The notes: generated by a model from the sequence alone, not told the origin. A DNA stretch of 41,484 nucleotides from Bacteroidales bacterium (GCA_024400305.1 JAKSMX010000025.1:1-41484), one strand, 5' to 3'; counted from the stretch's first letter, positions 21,746-31,010 are shown. Numbers and translations: made by a program.

Positions 21746-24616
21746 TTAAAATGCCCTGATTGCCCTTACCTTAGCGATATAGAATTTTTCCTGTGCGATG
21801 ATTTTCCCATTCATGACAAACCATGCTTCTTCTGAATTTCTTTCAGTGCTTGTCCAGTATTCTTTTCTTGAAATGATGTCGCCGCCGTTTTTATACAGTG
21901 TGGCACTGATAGGGCCTATTTCTCCGAGGTTTTTGTTTGCCGTGGAGAGAAGCCTCGACAATTCACCGATACTTGGAAGATACCATTCGGCTCCGTTTTC
22001 CCTGCACACCGAAGCCGCCGTGTGTTCGCCCGACAGATTCGCCGTGATGATATCGGTTTCTTTGGCGCCGCGTTCAAACTCCAACCCTCGTGCAAGGATG
22101 ACATTCCCGAATGTTATCACGAAACCGTCTTCTGCTTCATCGTCGCGAACCTTTATTTCGTCGCCGGGTTCGTTGACTAATTCTTCAATATCTGATACCG
22201 AAGTGCTCCAGTATGCCGTGGTCTCGGTCATGCTCACCACAAGACCGTGGCCGTTTCCGTCGTCGTAGAAGACAACGCCTTCGGAGCCGTCGTCGAATTT
22301 CATGAGCGTGCCTATCATAGAATTGTCTTTGTTGTCGATGTGATCTTCGTAGTTGTAAACAGGAATGCCTTTGAAAGAGTTGTTCTCGAGATTCACTTTC
22401 TCTGTGACATGTGTCGAATAAACGGCGAAACACTCGTTGTCGTATTCTTCGTTGACGGCTGTGAAAGTGTTATCTTCCAGAATCAGGTCAGTCAGGCCGG
22501 CGATGTATATTCCGTCATTTCTGTAGTAACTCTTGTCGATGAAGAAATCGGAGGACAGGATAATGGCTTTTTGGCAATCTTTCAGTTCTATTCCGATGTT
22601 GTTGTCTTTAAAGATGGCGTTGAAAATCTTCGGCTCGTTTATTTTGTTGAAGTTGATGGTGTTAGCCGCGATTCCGCGGTGGAAGCCGCTGAAGACAGTT
22701 CTGGTTCTCTTTCCGTCACGACTGCTGCCTACAGTGAAGTCGCTGTCGTTGGCTTCGATGCCGACGGAGAACTCGGAAATTTTATCGTTTTTCACGGTTT
22801 GCAGGAACTGGCATCCGTAGAATTTCAGGCCTCTTACCTCGTACAAATCAACGTGTTTATAGAACATTTCTGTCCCGATGAAATCTTCATTTATTTCAAA
22901 GACGCAGTTGTCGAACCATGCGTTGTAGTCGGTGGGCCTGAAAGTGTTCGGATCGACATTTTTATAATTTTCGGCGTGTATCGCCCTCGTATTGTTGATG
23001 AAACGGGAGTTTTCGGCATGTATTATTCCGCCTTTTTTGAACCAGTCTTCCGCATCGCCGAGGTCAACGCCGATAATGGCGTTCTTAATCTCCGCATTAT
23101 GAAGCTCGATATAACCCTGCTGATAAACGCCGTTGATTTTATATTGGTGCAACGAGTTCTTACCGTAAACCTGTATCCCTTGCCATTGTCTGACTCCATT
23201 TGTCATGTCGGCGTCGATGGTGGCGTTTTCGACGACAAGCACGCCGCCTCTGTGAACAATAATCCGGCAGTCAGGATTGACATAAACGTTACAATCTTTG
23301 ATAGTCAGCTTGCAGCCGTTCTCGATGATGCATGAATCCGAGAGGATTGTGTCGTTGATCCATACTATTTCGGACGTTATTGTGTAGTCCTCAAATTCGA
23401 GTGTCACACGTTCGTCCTTGACTGTTGTCAACGAGTTGTCATATTGAGAGTCAACGATGATTTCACGTTTCACATGCTTCTGCTCGTTGAACACCGACCT
23501 GTATGGGAGGTATCTGTCGTAGATGTGTGCGCCTTCGCACAGAGAATATTGGTTTCTGCAATATTTTATCGTCACCACGCCGAAGAACGAGATCACCGTG
23601 AGTACTGCCAAAGTAAGACTGTATTTGTTTTTTGCGATGTCGTCTCTGTTGTCGAGCAAGGTGTTTGCCATATAGACGAGGATGAAAGGAATCAGGTAGT
23701 CGTTGAAACGCCCTATCACGTTGTGGAAAAGACTTCCGAACTGGACAATCACCATCATCATCGCGGCAACGCCGAAACGACGGTCGTTATCATATCCGAA
23801 GATACGTCTCATAAGCATGACTCCCAAGACAGGGATGCATATCGTCAACTGGTCGAAGAGGTAATATTTCGACAGTTGTGGCATTCCATTGGCGTATGAG
23901 TCGAGCCTCGACATCAGGTAATACCTGAATCCAGTGGTTGTCTCTATGTTGACTGATTCTATTATTGACTTCACATTGATGAAAAAGGCCGTTACAAGAA
24001 TGATGGCGCATGTTACTATGCAGGCGGTAAAGTTTTCTTTCTTGACAAACCGAAACAGAGGTATGATGAAAAGGAACGCTGCGGATATGTGGAATCCCAC
24101 CGCAATCAGCGAAAGCAGGAAATACCAGTGATATTTTTTCTTTTCGAGGAAAGGATAGGCTTCGAGGAACAATGCGACGCACAATGCCGAGCGGAGGATT
24201 TCCGTGTTGTAAAACAGATAATACCCGACGAAATAAAGAAGCACTACCGAGAAGAAATGCTTTGAGTAACGTTTGAAAAATCTGAAAAAGGCGACGTTTA
24301 CGAGAAACGCTTGCACAATCTGGAAGACATAGAAGCTGTTGCCCAAAGATTTGAAGATGGAATTATAGACGTACCACAACGGCATGAAATAAGCCGCCTC
24401 GAAATTGAATTTAAAAATTCTGGCAATGTCGGGATATGTCTGGAAATGAACCATATAGCCGAGAGTGTCGCCTCCGACCCTGTAACGAAGACCGGCGATG
24501 AGAGTCAACGCCGACAGGCAGATGTAATACCAGAGCTTCTCGTTTCCTTCTTTTTTGAGGATGTCAAATCTGATGAATGGAATTAAAATGAGTATTAATG
24601 CAAATAAGTAAACCAT
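21746..24616 (-). CDS. EpsG-like polymerase fused to beta-helix and Lcl/DUF1566-like domains
   Basis: A single uninterrupted 956-residue protein in three parts. Residues 1 to about 375 form a polytopic EpsG/Wzy-type membrane domain with about ten hydrophobic helices, the early R-Y-R-V-G-G-D-T-L-G-Y motif (44-54) and a G-F-H-I-S-A-A segment (174-180). EpsG proteins normally end near here. Residues about 400-760 look like a right-handed beta-helix: strand-turn repeats, I-I-V-H-R-G-G-V-L-V-V-E-N-A-T, W-Q-G-I-Q-V-Y-G, and many N/D-rich turns, as in Bacteroidota secreted surface proteins. Residues about 765-956 resemble the Lcl C-terminal/DUF1566 domain (W-Y-L-P-S-I-G-E-L, Y-W-T-S-T-E, V-R-A-I-R-A-F). 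It probably polymerises the repeat unit and presents a periplasmic or surface glycan-binding part. The start is 11 bases from the upstream stop. The fusion is unknown to me. Confidence 0.85.
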   Translation of the reverse strand: MVYLFALILILIPFIRFDILKKEGNEKLWYYICLSALTLIAGLRYRVGGDTLGYMVHFQTYPDIARIFKFNFEAAYFMPLWYVYNSIFKSLGNSFYVFQIVQAFLVNVAFFRFFKRYSKHFFSVVLLYFVGYYLFYNTEILRSALCVALFLEAYPFLEKKKYHWYFLLSLIAVGFHISAAFLFIIPLFRFVKKENFTACIVTCAIILVTAFFINVKSIIESVNIETTTGFRYYLMSRLDSYANGMPQLSKYYLFDQLTICIPVLGVMLMRRIFGYDNDRRFGVAAMMMVIVQFGSLFHNVIGRFNDYLIPFILVYMANTLLDNRDDIAKNKYSLTLAVLTVISFFGVVTIKYCRNQYSLCEGAHIYDRYLPYRSVFNEQKHVKREIIVDSQYDNSLTTVKDERVTLEFEDYTITSEIVWINDTILSDSCIIENGCKLTIKDCNVYVNPDCRIIVHRGGVLVVENATIDADMTNGVRQWQGIQVYGKNSLHQYKINGVYQQGYIELHNAEIKNAIIGVDLGDAEDWFKKGGIIHAENSRFINNTRAIHAENYKNVDPNTFRPTDYNAWFDNCVFEINEDFIGTEMFYKHVDLYEVRGLKFYGCQFLQTVKNDKISEFSVGIEANDSDFTVGSSRDGKRTRTVFSGFHRGIAANTINFNKINEPKIFNAIFKDNNIGIELKDCQKAIILSSDFFIDKSYYRNDGIYIAGLTDLILEDNTFTAVNEEYDNECFAVYSTHVTEKVNLENNSFKGIPVYNYEDHIDNKDNSMIGTLMKFDDGSEGVVFYDDGNGHGLVVSMTETTAYWSTSVSDIEELVNEPGDEIKVRDDEAEDGFVITFGNVILARGLEFERGAKETDIITANLSGEHTAASVCRENGAEWYLPSIGELSRLLSTANKNLGEIGPISATLYKNGGDIISRKEYWTSTERNSEEAWFVMNGKIIAQEKFYIAKVRAIRAF

Positions 24617-24627
24617 AACGTAATGTG

Positions 24628-25797
24628 CTAAATCTCGTTTTTTATATCTTTGTAAAATTCATATACGTGTGCTGTGTTTTGCTCGATGGTATAAAGCGAG
24701 GTCACGGTTTCCTGTGCTTTCTTTATCATCGGGAGATAGAATTCGGGTCCGTTGTCCATCACTTCGCACATCAGACGGGCGAGCTGTGCGCTGTCGGAAT
24801 AACGCAGCCCGATTTCATTGCCGGTGAGTTCCAAGCCGTTGTCGAATTGTTCTTTCGTGCCGGCGATGTCTTTTCCGATTACTAAGCAGCCAGCAAACAT
24901 GGCCTCGGTGGTGACCCTGCCGAAGGCTTCCGAGCGTGACGGTACTATCAATGCTGACGCTTTCGACATCAACTTAAATATGTCATCACGGTTTCCGAGG
25001 AATTTAACCTTGTCGGCGATGCCAAGTGAAGCCGCCATTTCGTGTAACATATCGCCGTATTCCTTTTTGACTGGTTCTCCGGCGACCAACAATGGAAAAG
25101 CATCTTTCCTTTCGCAGTATAATTTTCCGTATGCTTCAATGAGGTTAGTGATGCCTTTCGATTCTTCAAGTCGGCCTGCAAAAAGGAAATAATCTTCTTT
25201 CTGCGGGTCAATAATTACATCTGAGGCATGAAGTATTCCGTTATAAATGATTCTTGAATTTATATGATTATCAAGATTATAATACTTTGAAATATCTTTT
25301 GTTATGCAAATTGTATATGATTTTTCCGCGCTGAAATTTTTAAAATAGATGCTTTTTGACGGGAAGACGTGCATGTTGAAATCCTTGTCGCCGTATTCCC
25401 TGATGTGTGTGACGTGCGGGATGCCGAGTCGTCTCGCGGCTTTCATCCCGATGTTTATGACGCTGACGTTAGTGTGTATGAAATCGGCTTCGAAGTCTTT
25501 GGCTTCCTTGCAAAGTTTCCGCGCAGCCACGTTGTTGACAAATATCCTTGCGATGAGTTTCGGTATGAAAAGCGCGACTTCCTTGAGATTCCTCAATGGC
25601 GGATACGTCGCCGGACGATAGTTGAGGATCAGCGTTCTTATCCCTTCATTTTGCAACGTCTTGCAGAAGTCATCGCCGTCAGGCAAGACAACTAACGGTT
25701 CTATGCCGTTGGCTATCAATCCGTCAAGCATGTTGCGGAACGATTTCGTGGCTCCACTCGCACCTGTCGTGCAATGCAGTACATATACTACCTTCAT
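24628..25797 (-). CDS. Family 4 glycosyltransferase
   Basis: A 389-residue GT-B enzyme. The N-terminal domain begins K-V-V-Y-V-L-H-C-T-T-G-A-S-G-A-T-K-S with the glycine-rich loop of GT4 enzymes, followed by I-H-T-N-V-S-V near 105 and T-H-I-R-E-Y-G near 128. The C-terminal domain has L-F-A-G-R-L-E-E-S-K-G-I near 203-214 (donor-phosphate binding), L-G-N-R-D-D, and the E-x7-E motif in P-S-R-S-E-A-F-G-R-V-T-T-E-A near 288-301. A retaining transferase adding one sugar to the repeat unit; substrate unknown. It is separated from its neighbours by 3 and 11 bases. Confidence 0.9.
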   Translation of the reverse strand: MKVVYVLHCTTGASGATKSFRNMLDGLIANGIEPLVVLPDGDDFCKTLQNEGIRTLILNYRPATYPPLRNLKEVALFIPKLIARIFVNNVAARKLCKEAKDFEADFIHTNVSVINIGMKAARRLGIPHVTHIREYGDKDFNMHVFPSKSIYFKNFSAEKSYTICITKDISKYYNLDNHINSRIIYNGILHASDVIIDPQKEDYFLFAGRLEESKGITNLIEAYGKLYCERKDAFPLLVAGEPVKKEYGDMLHEMAASLGIADKVKFLGNRDDIFKLMSKASALIVPSRSEAFGRVTTEAMFAGCLVIGKDIAGTKEQFDNGLELTGNEIGLRYSDSAQLARLMCEVMDNGPEFYLPMIKKAQETVTSLYTIEQNTAHVYEFYKDIKNEI

Positions 25798-25800
25798 AAC

Positions 25801-26691
25801 TTAACAGCCGTTTATCTCCTTGAACGTCTCTTTGACCGTTTTTTTCTGTTCGCGGAATCTTTCAATTGCTTCTCTAATCCTCGAAGGATGCCCGATGCAC
25901 AACGCCAAAGCCTTGAAAATCACCTGATTCATCTCGTTCCTGTACAGCGATTTCATCGGCATTTGGTTTTTCTTGTAGAAATAAGCCGCCGACCTCATCG
26001 AATGCCGGTATTCTTTGTTTTTGTCGCGCTCGTTGGCGGACGGATGTATGTACCTCAGCTCCTTTAGGAAAACCATTTTTTTCTCAGGAAACATTTCTTT
26101 CAGGCGGAAATGGATGTCGTTCTCCTCACCGTAAAGGAAGATATTCTCGTCAAACATCCCGATTTTCTCGAAAATGTCTTTCCTCATTGCGAAGCACGCT
26201 CCTGATAAAAACATTCTTTTGTATTGAAAATCATCTGTCTGCAGCTTCTTGCGGAGAAATACCTTTCGGAACGCGCTTGTCGTGTGAGTGTAGTAAAACG
26301 AATTGTTTCTTTGATTTTCGTTTTCCATCGACGTGAATCCGCAGAGTGCGATGTCTTCGTTGTCCAACGTGTCGGCTACTTTTGCGAACATCGGCATGAC
26401 AATCCTCACATCAGGGTTCATTATCAGGAACTTGTCTGATGACGAAAGCCGTATTCCGACGTTGTTGCCTTGCCCGTAGCCGCCGTTGCTGGCGTTGCGC
26501 ACGACAATGACGTTGTCGCCGTAAATGCCTTTGATTTCGTCACGCATCGCCTCGAAGCCCGCGCTGGCGTTGTCAACGACAATCACTTCCAATCCGCCGC
26601 CGAGGTCGTTGTGCCTGAAAACGGCTTTCAGACAGTCGAAAATGTCTTTCTCCGAGTTGTAGGTGACAATGATTATTGAAAGTCTTTTCAT
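25801..26691 (-). CDS. Family 2 glycosyltransferase, rhamnosyltransferase-like
   Basis: A 296-residue GT-A enzyme: L-S-I-I-I-V-T-Y-N-S-E at 4-14, V-I-V-V-D-N-A-S (about 34-41), G-G-Y-G-Q-G-N-N-V-G-I (about 69-79), N-P-D-V (93-96) as the metal-binding motif, and D-E-N-I-F-L-Y-G-E-E-N-D near 178-189 for acceptor binding. This arrangement is typical of the rhamnosyltransferase/Wbb-like GT2 group, though the sugar is not proven. It lies 3 bases before the next gene and 6 bases after wzx-like. Confidence 0.9.
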   Translation of the reverse strand: MKRLSIIIVTYNSEKDIFDCLKAVFRHNDLGGGLEVIVVDNASAGFEAMRDEIKGIYGDNVIVVRNASNGGYGQGNNVGIRLSSSDKFLIMNPDVRIVMPMFAKVADTLDNEDIALCGFTSMENENQRNNSFYYTHTTSAFRKVFLRKKLQTDDFQYKRMFLSGACFAMRKDIFEKIGMFDENIFLYGEENDIHFRLKEMFPEKKMVFLKELRYIHPSANERDKNKEYRHSMRSAAYFYKKNQMPMKSLYRNEMNQVIFKALALCIGHPSRIREAIERFREQKKTVKETFKEINGC

Positions 26692-26697
26692 TGAAAA

Positions 26698-28032
26698 TCA
26701 GGATTTTAGCAATGATTTGATTTTGAAGATGTCTTTCCACCCAAGCAGCAACGCCTTCGACTGCATCCTGAAAAGATGACGGTATTGCGGAATGAAAAGG
26801 TCGGCGATGTAACCTGCCGACAGATTTGAAAGTATCGCGACGACGGCTGCTCCTTCAGTGCCGAATCGTGGAATCAGCAACAAGTTGAAAACCACGCAGA
26901 TAACACAGCCGAAGCCGTCGCGCAGGATGGCGTATTTCTGCAAGCCTTCGATGATGAGCAGCTGCCCGGCGGTGTTCGACAGGGCGACGCTCACGGCTTT
27001 GAACGAAAGAATCTGCAGGATTGCGACTGCCGGGAGATATTTCTCGCCGAAAGTCAGGATGACGAGATAGTACGAAACCAGGCTCGTGACCACCGCCATG
27101 AAAACGCTTCCCCAAATAGTGACGTTCATGAAAACCTGCGATTTCTTCTTGTATTCGTCATAGTCTTTCTCTCTTGTCCGTATCAGAATCGGTGCGACGG
27201 TCTGCGCAATGATTGTCGGGACGAAGATAAGCACCTCGACGAATTTGCTCGCCACCGAGAACTGCCCGACTGAAGCCGAGTCGATCATCTTCCCAATCAT
27301 CACCTGATCGATGCGCTGGTAAATCATCACCGCCGCGCCCGTCAGCATCAGCGGAAACGACTGTGCCACAAGGTATTTCGCCCATTTGATGTCGAACCGC
27401 CACAGCTTCATCCTGCCGATTTTCAGTCGGTATGACGTGCAATAGCCGCTCGCAAGCAATACGAAATCGAAGGTGTAAACGGCGATGAACCAGCCGAGAC
27501 CCGCCTTCGCGAACAGCAGCCCGATCTTGATCAATGCGCCGATGACAGTCCTGGAGATCTCGGTCTTCACGACGTATTCGTTCCACACCAGCGACGTGAA
27601 ATGGTTCCTGATGACATTCAGGCTGTTGAGTACGATTGAAACCGAATAAAGCATTATCATCCATCTCGTGAACGAGTCGGTTTCGGTTATCGTCACCGAG
27701 ACCGCCACAGCCGCCAGTGTTATTGCCGCCAAGATGATTTTTATCGTGAACGCCGTCCCGATGATCACGTCTCTTTCTTCAGGATGCCTCGACTCCTCGC
27801 GGATTTCGATGCTGTCGAGGCCGAATGTCGCAAACACCTGAAAGATACAGACATAGCTGATGACGTAGTTCATCAGGCCGTATTGCTCCGGGCCGAGGTA
27901 ACGCGCCACGAGTATGCCGACGAGAAGGCCGCCGAGAAGACTCACCGTCTTGCCGGCGACCGCCCAGCCGATGTTTTTCGTCACCTTGACGGCGTTTTCC
28001 GAGAGATTAAACCTGCTTGAAATATTCATCAA
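26698..28032 (-). CDS. Wzx-type oligosaccharide flippase
   Basis: A 444-residue polytopic protein of the MOP/Wzx superfamily with about 12-14 hydrophobic helices. Family traits: N-terminal N-I-G-W-A-V-A-G-K-T-V-S-L-L-G-G, A-R-Y-L-G-P-E-Q-Y-G-L-M-N-Y near 43-56, and Y-Q-R-I-D-Q-V-M-I-G-K near 245, which are typical of capsule flippases. It moves the lipid-linked repeat unit across the inner membrane for polymerisation. The second Met (28029) is an equally good start. It overlaps nothing and is 35 bases downstream of the ligase-like gene. Confidence 0.9.
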   Translation of the reverse strand: MMNISSRFNLSENAVKVTKNIGWAVAGKTVSLLGGLLVGILVARYLGPEQYGLMNYVISYVCIFQVFATFGLDSIEIREESRHPEERDVIIGTAFTIKIILAAITLAAVAVSVTITETDSFTRWMIMLYSVSIVLNSLNVIRNHFTSLVWNEYVVKTEISRTVIGALIKIGLLFAKAGLGWFIAVYTFDFVLLASGYCTSYRLKIGRMKLWRFDIKWAKYLVAQSFPLMLTGAAVMIYQRIDQVMIGKMIDSASVGQFSVASKFVEVLIFVPTIIAQTVAPILIRTREKDYDEYKKKSQVFMNVTIWGSVFMAVVTSLVSYYLVILTFGEKYLPAVAILQILSFKAVSVALSNTAGQLLIIEGLQKYAILRDGFGCVICVVFNLLLIPRFGTEGAAVVAILSNLSAGYIADLFIPQYRHLFRMQSKALLLGWKDIFKIKSLLKS

Positions 28033-28067
28033 AACGGTGGCTTTTCATGCCGTGATTCGCCATGTAT

Positions 28068-29573
28068 CTAAACTGACACCCCGAGCTTCTTGTTTTCCGT
28101 AGCTTTGGCTGAAGAGTTGATGCCGGTCAGCAGACAGTTGAGCAGCAACATGTTAAAGAAATTGAAGAAGATAATTCCGCATTGCCTCTCAAAAATCGCC
28201 TCGAAAAATGCGTTGAAGCTGATTATCAGAATGAAAATCAGGTATATGATGGAGAATCTCTTGTTTTTTATCATGATGAAAATCGGGACGATGAAATATC
28301 CCAACAATAATACCAAGCCGATGACACCAAGGCTGATTATTGTTTCAAAGTATTGATTGTGAGAATTTAATGTGTTCGTGATGGCATCGGAAATATAAAT
28401 GTAATTGACATATATTCTGCTTACAGACTCCGGCGTGCAACATCTTCTTTCCGCATCGGTCATGATGTAGTTTTTAGTGAAGTCGTTCGGTACATGCCAG
28501 TTTTCGTCATCCGGCTGTCTGGTGAATGTCATGATTTCCTGGAGAAGAATGTCTCTGTTGTGTTCAAATGTCTGTCTGTCAACGCCTTGCACTGGTGCAA
28601 TTGATGAAACCAGTTTGTTCCTGTATGATTCGTATGATTTTACAATTTCGTCATATTTGTCGCCTGTACCTACACCAAACAACCAGTTTTCCTTCAGAAC
28701 TTGTTTGTAACCAATGAATTGCACAAGTCTTCTGTCGTTCGTGTTTTTTGAAGTGATGATTTTCATCGTTTCAGTGATTCTTGAGATGCTTTCCGGCAAC
28801 AGTTTGATTGTGCCTCCGGCGGCGGCCAGTATTATCGCACATGTGACAATCCCTGCTTTTGTTTCTTTTTTGGAGAATAATGTCCACGCTAAAAGGATGA
28901 TTATCTCAATGAGCAGAATGACGATTCCGGCGCGTGAGTTGCACAAGATTATGAAAACAGCCAGCATCACCGCGGCGATGATGTATGATGCCCTGACTTT
29001 CCTTTGATTGAAAAGCTCGACATAGCAGAAAGCCAGGGCCAGCGTCGCATACATCGACATGTACGAATGATGGACGTAATAAAGTTTCATGAGTTCCTTG
29101 TCGAAGAAACGTGACGTGTCATATCCGTTGAATATCACGTCGATGGCGGCCCAGATGATATTCGTCAGGAAGAAAACCAAAATGCCGGTTGTCATGCTGC
29201 AAAACACCGCGCGGATCCTGTCTTTCGTGAGGTATGACATGTCCGACAAAAGAAAGACGAGCGGGAAGAAAAAGAACCCGAGCTTCTTTATCACCGCCAT
29301 CCAGCCTTCCTTGGCGTCTTGGGTGTAAATCATCCCGCAAAGGGTGGCCAGCCATGTCAGCATGAAGATGATATATGCCCATTTCCAACGCAGTTGGGTG
29401 CTGTTGAACTGAAATTTTTGGTGGACGATGATCTTGAGGATGGCGCATGTCACAAGTGCTATCTCAAGAATCTGCGCCACATACCAGTAAAACGGTATGG
29501 AAAATGCCAAGATTAACATTAATGCGAACTCGGTTTTCTGAAAAGGTGTCAATTTGGCGAACAAATTTTTCAC
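28068..29573 (-). CDS. O-antigen ligase / polymerase family membrane protein
   Basis: A 501-residue polytopic protein with about ten or more hydrophobic helices and a large extracytoplasmic loop (about 285-400). That loop region ends in S-H-N-Q-Y-F-E-T (near 415), the conserved H-N-x-x-x-E signature of the Wzy_C/O-antigen ligase superfamily, followed by two helices. A second motif, W-L-F-G-V-G-T-G-D, lies near 312. It could be the ligase or the block polymerase. The EpsG-like protein in the same operon is the other candidate, so roles cannot be assigned by sequence. It is the first gene of the polysaccharide operon, about 100 bases after a -7 box and a possible attenuator. Confidence 0.85.
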   Translation of the reverse strand: MKNLFAKLTPFQKTEFALMLILAFSIPFYWYVAQILEIALVTCAILKIIVHQKFQFNSTQLRWKWAYIIFMLTWLATLCGMIYTQDAKEGWMAVIKKLGFFFFPLVFLLSDMSYLTKDRIRAVFCSMTTGILVFFLTNIIWAAIDVIFNGYDTSRFFDKELMKLYYVHHSYMSMYATLALAFCYVELFNQRKVRASYIIAAVMLAVFIILCNSRAGIVILLIEIIILLAWTLFSKKETKAGIVTCAIILAAAGGTIKLLPESISRITETMKIITSKNTNDRRLVQFIGYKQVLKENWLFGVGTGDKYDEIVKSYESYRNKLVSSIAPVQGVDRQTFEHNRDILLQEIMTFTRQPDDENWHVPNDFTKNYIMTDAERRCCTPESVSRIYVNYIYISDAITNTLNSHNQYFETIISLGVIGLVLLLGYFIVPIFIMIKNKRFSIIYLIFILIISFNAFFEAIFERQCGIIFFNFFNMLLLNCLLTGINSSAKATENKKLGVSV

Positions 29574-29593
29574 GGATATAATATATTGATTAT

Positions 29594-29665
29594 AAAAAAG
29601 TTACTGAATAATAAACACAGCTTCGCCCTTTCAGCCACATTTTCGGCGGCGTACAAGCGTAACTT
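29594..29665 (-). promoter_or_regulatory. Possible attenuator in the polysaccharide operon leader
   Basis: On the minus strand a 7-bp stem (29659-29665 with 29598-29604) closes a structure whose inside can also pair: AAGC/GCTT (29655-29658 with 29620-29623), CGCC/GGCG (29648-29651 with 29624-29627), and GCC/GGC (29645-29647 with 29634-29636). The 3' arm runs into six T's. It lies between the promoter and the first gene. It looks like a terminator-type leader hairpin; no function is shown. Confidence 0.45.
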
Positions 29666-29679
29666 ATCCTAAATTTTTG

Positions 29680-29687
29680 CAAAAATA
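29680..29687 (-). promoter_or_regulatory. -7 box of the polysaccharide operon
   Basis: TATTTTTG on the minus strand, with an expected transcript start near 29673 and a leader of about 100 bases before the ATG at 29573. This is longer than the 10-45 base leaders predicted for most other genes here. Confidence 0.55.
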
Positions 29688-29726
29688 GGACAAATTTCTT
29701 TATAAAAAATAATATTAAAAAGGTTT

Positions 29727-31010
29727 TTACGGAATTTTTATGTCGTTAAACTCCTTCCTGAGCCCTTTGCTGAATATCCAGCGGACATCCGACATCCATT
29801 TCCTGACATATTGGCAGTAGTCGTAGAAGAACATGTAGCTGTAATACAGGAAAACGCTTCCGACAACGGCGACCGGCCATTTCACGAGGCAGAAAAGCAG
29901 GGTGATTCCGACGGCCATCACGAGCGGATGCATCAGAAGCTCGACCACGAAATTGACGGAGTTGCTGAAGGCCTTGTCTTTCAATCCGTGGATGACGGAG
30001 ACGGCTGTCACCCATATCGGGCTTGATACCACGGCGGCGACCAAGAACAACGGCGACCCGACGGCAATCAGGAAAGTCTTCCACAACGTGCGCCAGAACG
30101 GCCTCTTCTTTGCGACGGACGTGACCGAAACGCCTTGCTCCTTGCGGTGCTTGGTGAACGCTCTGATCTTCTCGAAAAGCACCGTCGCTTTTTCGGGTTC
30201 CTTCTTTGAGAAGTTGACCATCTTCGAGATGTATCTCTTGTTCCTGTCACGTCTTCTCTTCAGCGACACAGGTGGAAGTCCCGACTTGATTTTTACCAAC
30301 TCCCAGATTGCGTCATAGTCTTCATTGTCAGGGATGTATGAAATCAATTCGGCTAATCTCTCGGTGAGGATTTTCTTCAGCTCGACCAATTTCTCCGGCT
30401 CGGTTTTCTCGGTGTTGTTTTTAAGATATTCGGTGATGTTTATCGGTTTGCCGAAGCTCACGAGTGCTGTCGAGCGGAAACGGAAATAGTCGCCGTATTC
30501 GATGCCGACCGGCACGATATAGACCGGTTTTTTGTCGCCGTATTTTTCATTCGCCTGAAAAGCTATATGGAAAATGCCTTTCGACAGCGGCCTGAGCGAG
30601 TGCATGGCGCGGTGTGTGGCTTCAGGGAAGATATGCAGCGGCACGCCGTCGTATATTGAGTCGATGGCCTCGTCGATGACGGCGGCGTTCTTGTCCCTGA
30701 CGGCATCTAAACCGTCGCGCATCCTGTAGATCGGAAGCATCTTCAGGCGACGCAAGAATGTGCCGGCGAGTTTGTTTTGAAATATGTCGGCGCGCGCCAT
30801 AAACAGTTGATAACCACGGCTCGACAGAATCATCGCCAAGGCGTCGGTCAGGGCGTTGCTGTGGTTGATTCCAAAAATGCAAGCCCCGTCATCAGGGATG
30901 TTCTCCCTCCCGATGACATGATAACGCTTGAAGCTGCGGCGTATGTGACGGCACACGAAAAATTTCAACGTCTTGTAAAACCAGTCTTGTTCCTGTATCT
31001 TTTTCAGCAT
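29727..31010 (-). CDS. PlsC-like glycerol-phosphate acyltransferase with C-terminal membrane segment
   Basis: A 427-residue LPLAT-superfamily protein. The acyltransferase block is N-terminal: G-I-N-H-S-N-A-L-T-D-A near 46-57 (catalytic His, then Asp; the spacing is one residue longer than classic HX4D, as in several Bacteroidota homologs), A-R-A-D-I-F near 73, and F-P-E-A-T-H-R near 128-134 in place of FPEGTRS. A basic linker (about 240-300) precedes three hydrophobic helices (about 310-400). It likely acylates glycerol-3-phosphate or lysophosphatidate in membrane lipid synthesis. The gene has its own promoter and is separate from the polysaccharide operon. Confidence 0.85.
   Translation of the reverse strand: MLKKIQEQDWFYKTLKFFVCRHIRRSFKRYHVIGRENIPDDGACIFGINHSNALTDALAMILSSRGYQLFMARADIFQNKLAGTFLRRLKMLPIYRMRDGLDAVRDKNAAVIDEAIDSIYDGVPLHIFPEATHRAMHSLRPLSKGIFHIAFQANEKYGDKKPVYIVPVGIEYGDYFRFRSTALVSFGKPINITEYLKNNTEKTEPEKLVELKKILTERLAELISYIPDNEDYDAIWELVKIKSGLPPVSLKRRRDRNKRYISKMVNFSKKEPEKATVLFEKIRAFTKHRKEQGVSVTSVAKKRPFWRTLWKTFLIAVGSPLFLVAAVVSSPIWVTAVSVIHGLKDKAFSNSVNFVVELLMHPLVMAVGITLLFCLVKWPVAVVGSVFLYYSYMFFYDYCQYVRKWMSDVRWIFSKGLRKEFNDIKIP

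Noticed and set aside
22247-23335. A 362-codon open frame antisense to the beta-helix part of the EpsG fusion
   Set aside because: Val-rich composition, no family resemblance and no promoter box; it is a shadow of the longer frame with recognisable domains.
21746-24616. EpsG fusion as a simple assembly join of two genes
   Set aside because: Both halves read in one frame with no stop, and base composition and codon use look the same across the junction near 23464. It cannot be fully excluded without raw reads, so it is listed as a test under the finding.
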